From contig NW_026527057.1 of NCBI RefSeq assembly GCF_027744825.2, positions 620,001 through 684,000 on the forward strand: a stretch of DNA of 64,000 bases. Reading direction: 5' to 3'. Of the stretch, positions 63,914 through 64,000 are shown piece by piece. The stretch comes from Synchiropus splendidus. Its lineage: Eukaryota > Chordata > Actinopteri > Syngnathiformes > Callionymidae. A model generated the notes under the pieces. It saw only the letters and a list, made by a program, of their open reading frames with translations, was not told where the DNA came from and did not search any database. Positions within the stretch are counted from its first letter, which is position 1, and each line of letters begins with the position of its first letter. A program made the translations under genes and the position numbers.

Positions 63914-64000
63914 GGTGGGTTTCGGAACGCCAAACACAAAAATGTTGATAACTTTCGAAAAACACTTCAGACAGCTTAGATTTGATGTGCACCTACTAGA
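63914..64000 (+). repeat. Partial terminal monomer
   Basis: The first 87 bp of an A monomer of the ATAAAAATG class, here reading ACACAAAAATG. It is cut by the window edge, so the array continues beyond it. The window also begins inside the array, because position 1 was matched only to the repeat phase and shows no flanking sequence. Confidence 0.95.

Larger units (their letters stand above)
1..64000 (+). repeat. 188-bp satellite DNA array, entire window
   Basis: Direct reading shows one tandem array filling the window. In the phase beginning GGTGGGTTTCGG there are 340 complete monomers and one partial. The 340 span 63,913 bp, which is 340 x 188 minus 7. I can account for this exactly with eleven monomers of 187 bp and four of 189 bp. 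Every monomer runs in the same direction and no other sequence interrupts the array. Neighbouring copies differ at a handful of positions. The length, purity, AT-richness and higher-order structure are those of centromeric or pericentromeric satellite heterochromatin. A plant host is inferred, not shown. The strand is only the orientation of the reference monomer. No gene is supported anywhere in the window. Confidence 0.98.
57896..64000 (+). repeat. Block X, copy 2, cut by the window end
   Basis: It repeats 45675-51778 in marker order. The monomers just before each copy differ (45487 is D with GATTACT; 57708 is C with GATGAGCAAC), so the left edge is near 57896. Private changes include ACTATGG (60757), TTTGCAAAAAC (60946), GAAGCATCC (61609) and CACAAAAATG (63935). 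Confidence 0.9.

Noticed and set aside
1..64000. CRISPR array
   Set aside because: The regular spacing is a tandem repeat with no unique spacers. The 188-bp unit varies only by point substitutions and single-base indels, and no cas-like genes are present.
1..64000. tRNA-derived SINE, telomere repeats, rDNA spacer or embedded transposon
   Set aside because: I saw no pol III boxes in a tRNA arrangement, no TTTAGGG or TTAGGG runs, no rRNA match and no terminal repeats or target-site duplications. Every stretch aligns to the monomer.
1..64000. A hidden gene system or undescribed enzyme locus
   Set aside because: The repeat accounts for every base. The only biology readable here is satellite organisation and its exchange history.

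Overview
The whole 64 kb window is one uninterrupted satellite DNA array. A 188-bp monomer (about 40% GC, counted on the first copy: 75 G/C of 188) is repeated head to tail, always in the same orientation. Taking the arbitrary phase that starts each copy at GGTGGGTTTCGG, there are 340 complete monomers (1-63913) plus an 87-bp partial one (63914-64000). I see no gene, tRNA, rRNA, transposon, microsatellite, inversion or unique sequence. The short reading frames present are by-products of single substitutions in the repeat.

This architecture is eukaryotic heterochromatin, most likely a centromeric or pericentromeric array. A flowering plant is my best guess: the monomer has nucleosome-like length, is AT-rich, and has an AAAAGTTATG / AAGCTTCC flavour that I recall from legume-type centromere repeats. 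It is not human alpha satellite (171 bp), and I cannot name the species.

Monomers fall into four main subfamilies, set by five diagnostic sites (monomer positions 34, 43, 62, 79 and 162-163). A is GTTGAT / TTTCGA / CAGCTTAG / GCACCT. B is GTTAAT / TTTGGA / CAGTTTAG / GCAACT. C is GTTGAT / TTTGGA / CAGTTTAG / GCAACT. D is GTTGAT / TTTTGA / CAGCTTAG / GCAACT. E is used here for GTTGAT / TTTGGA / CAGCTTAG. They follow a loose order, A then C then B (one or more) then D then A.

Layout: 1-3759, mixed block whose parts recur at 8.8, 17.5, 19.4 and 21.8 kb. 3760-7139, a D-C-B-B tetramer array. 7140-19357, three diverged versions of a roughly 22-24-monomer super-repeat, the middle one enlarged by a hexamer duplication. 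19358-24055, two further copies of the 2.07-4.32 kb block. 24056-31574, a 13-monomer-offset duplication plus nested tetramer and trimer duplications. 31575-33078, mixed. 33079-35334, a near-perfect hexamer duplication. 35335-38342, mixed. 38343-40222, a pentamer duplication. 40223-45674, mixed and B-rich. 45675-51778, a 6.1-kb block that recurs at 57896-64000 with 65-monomer spacing and runs off the window. 51316-54887, a B-D-A-C tetramer array. 54888-57895, mixed. The picture is repeated unequal exchange at several scales, from 2 to 65 monomers, acting on a fixed 188-bp unit. No system with genes working together is present.
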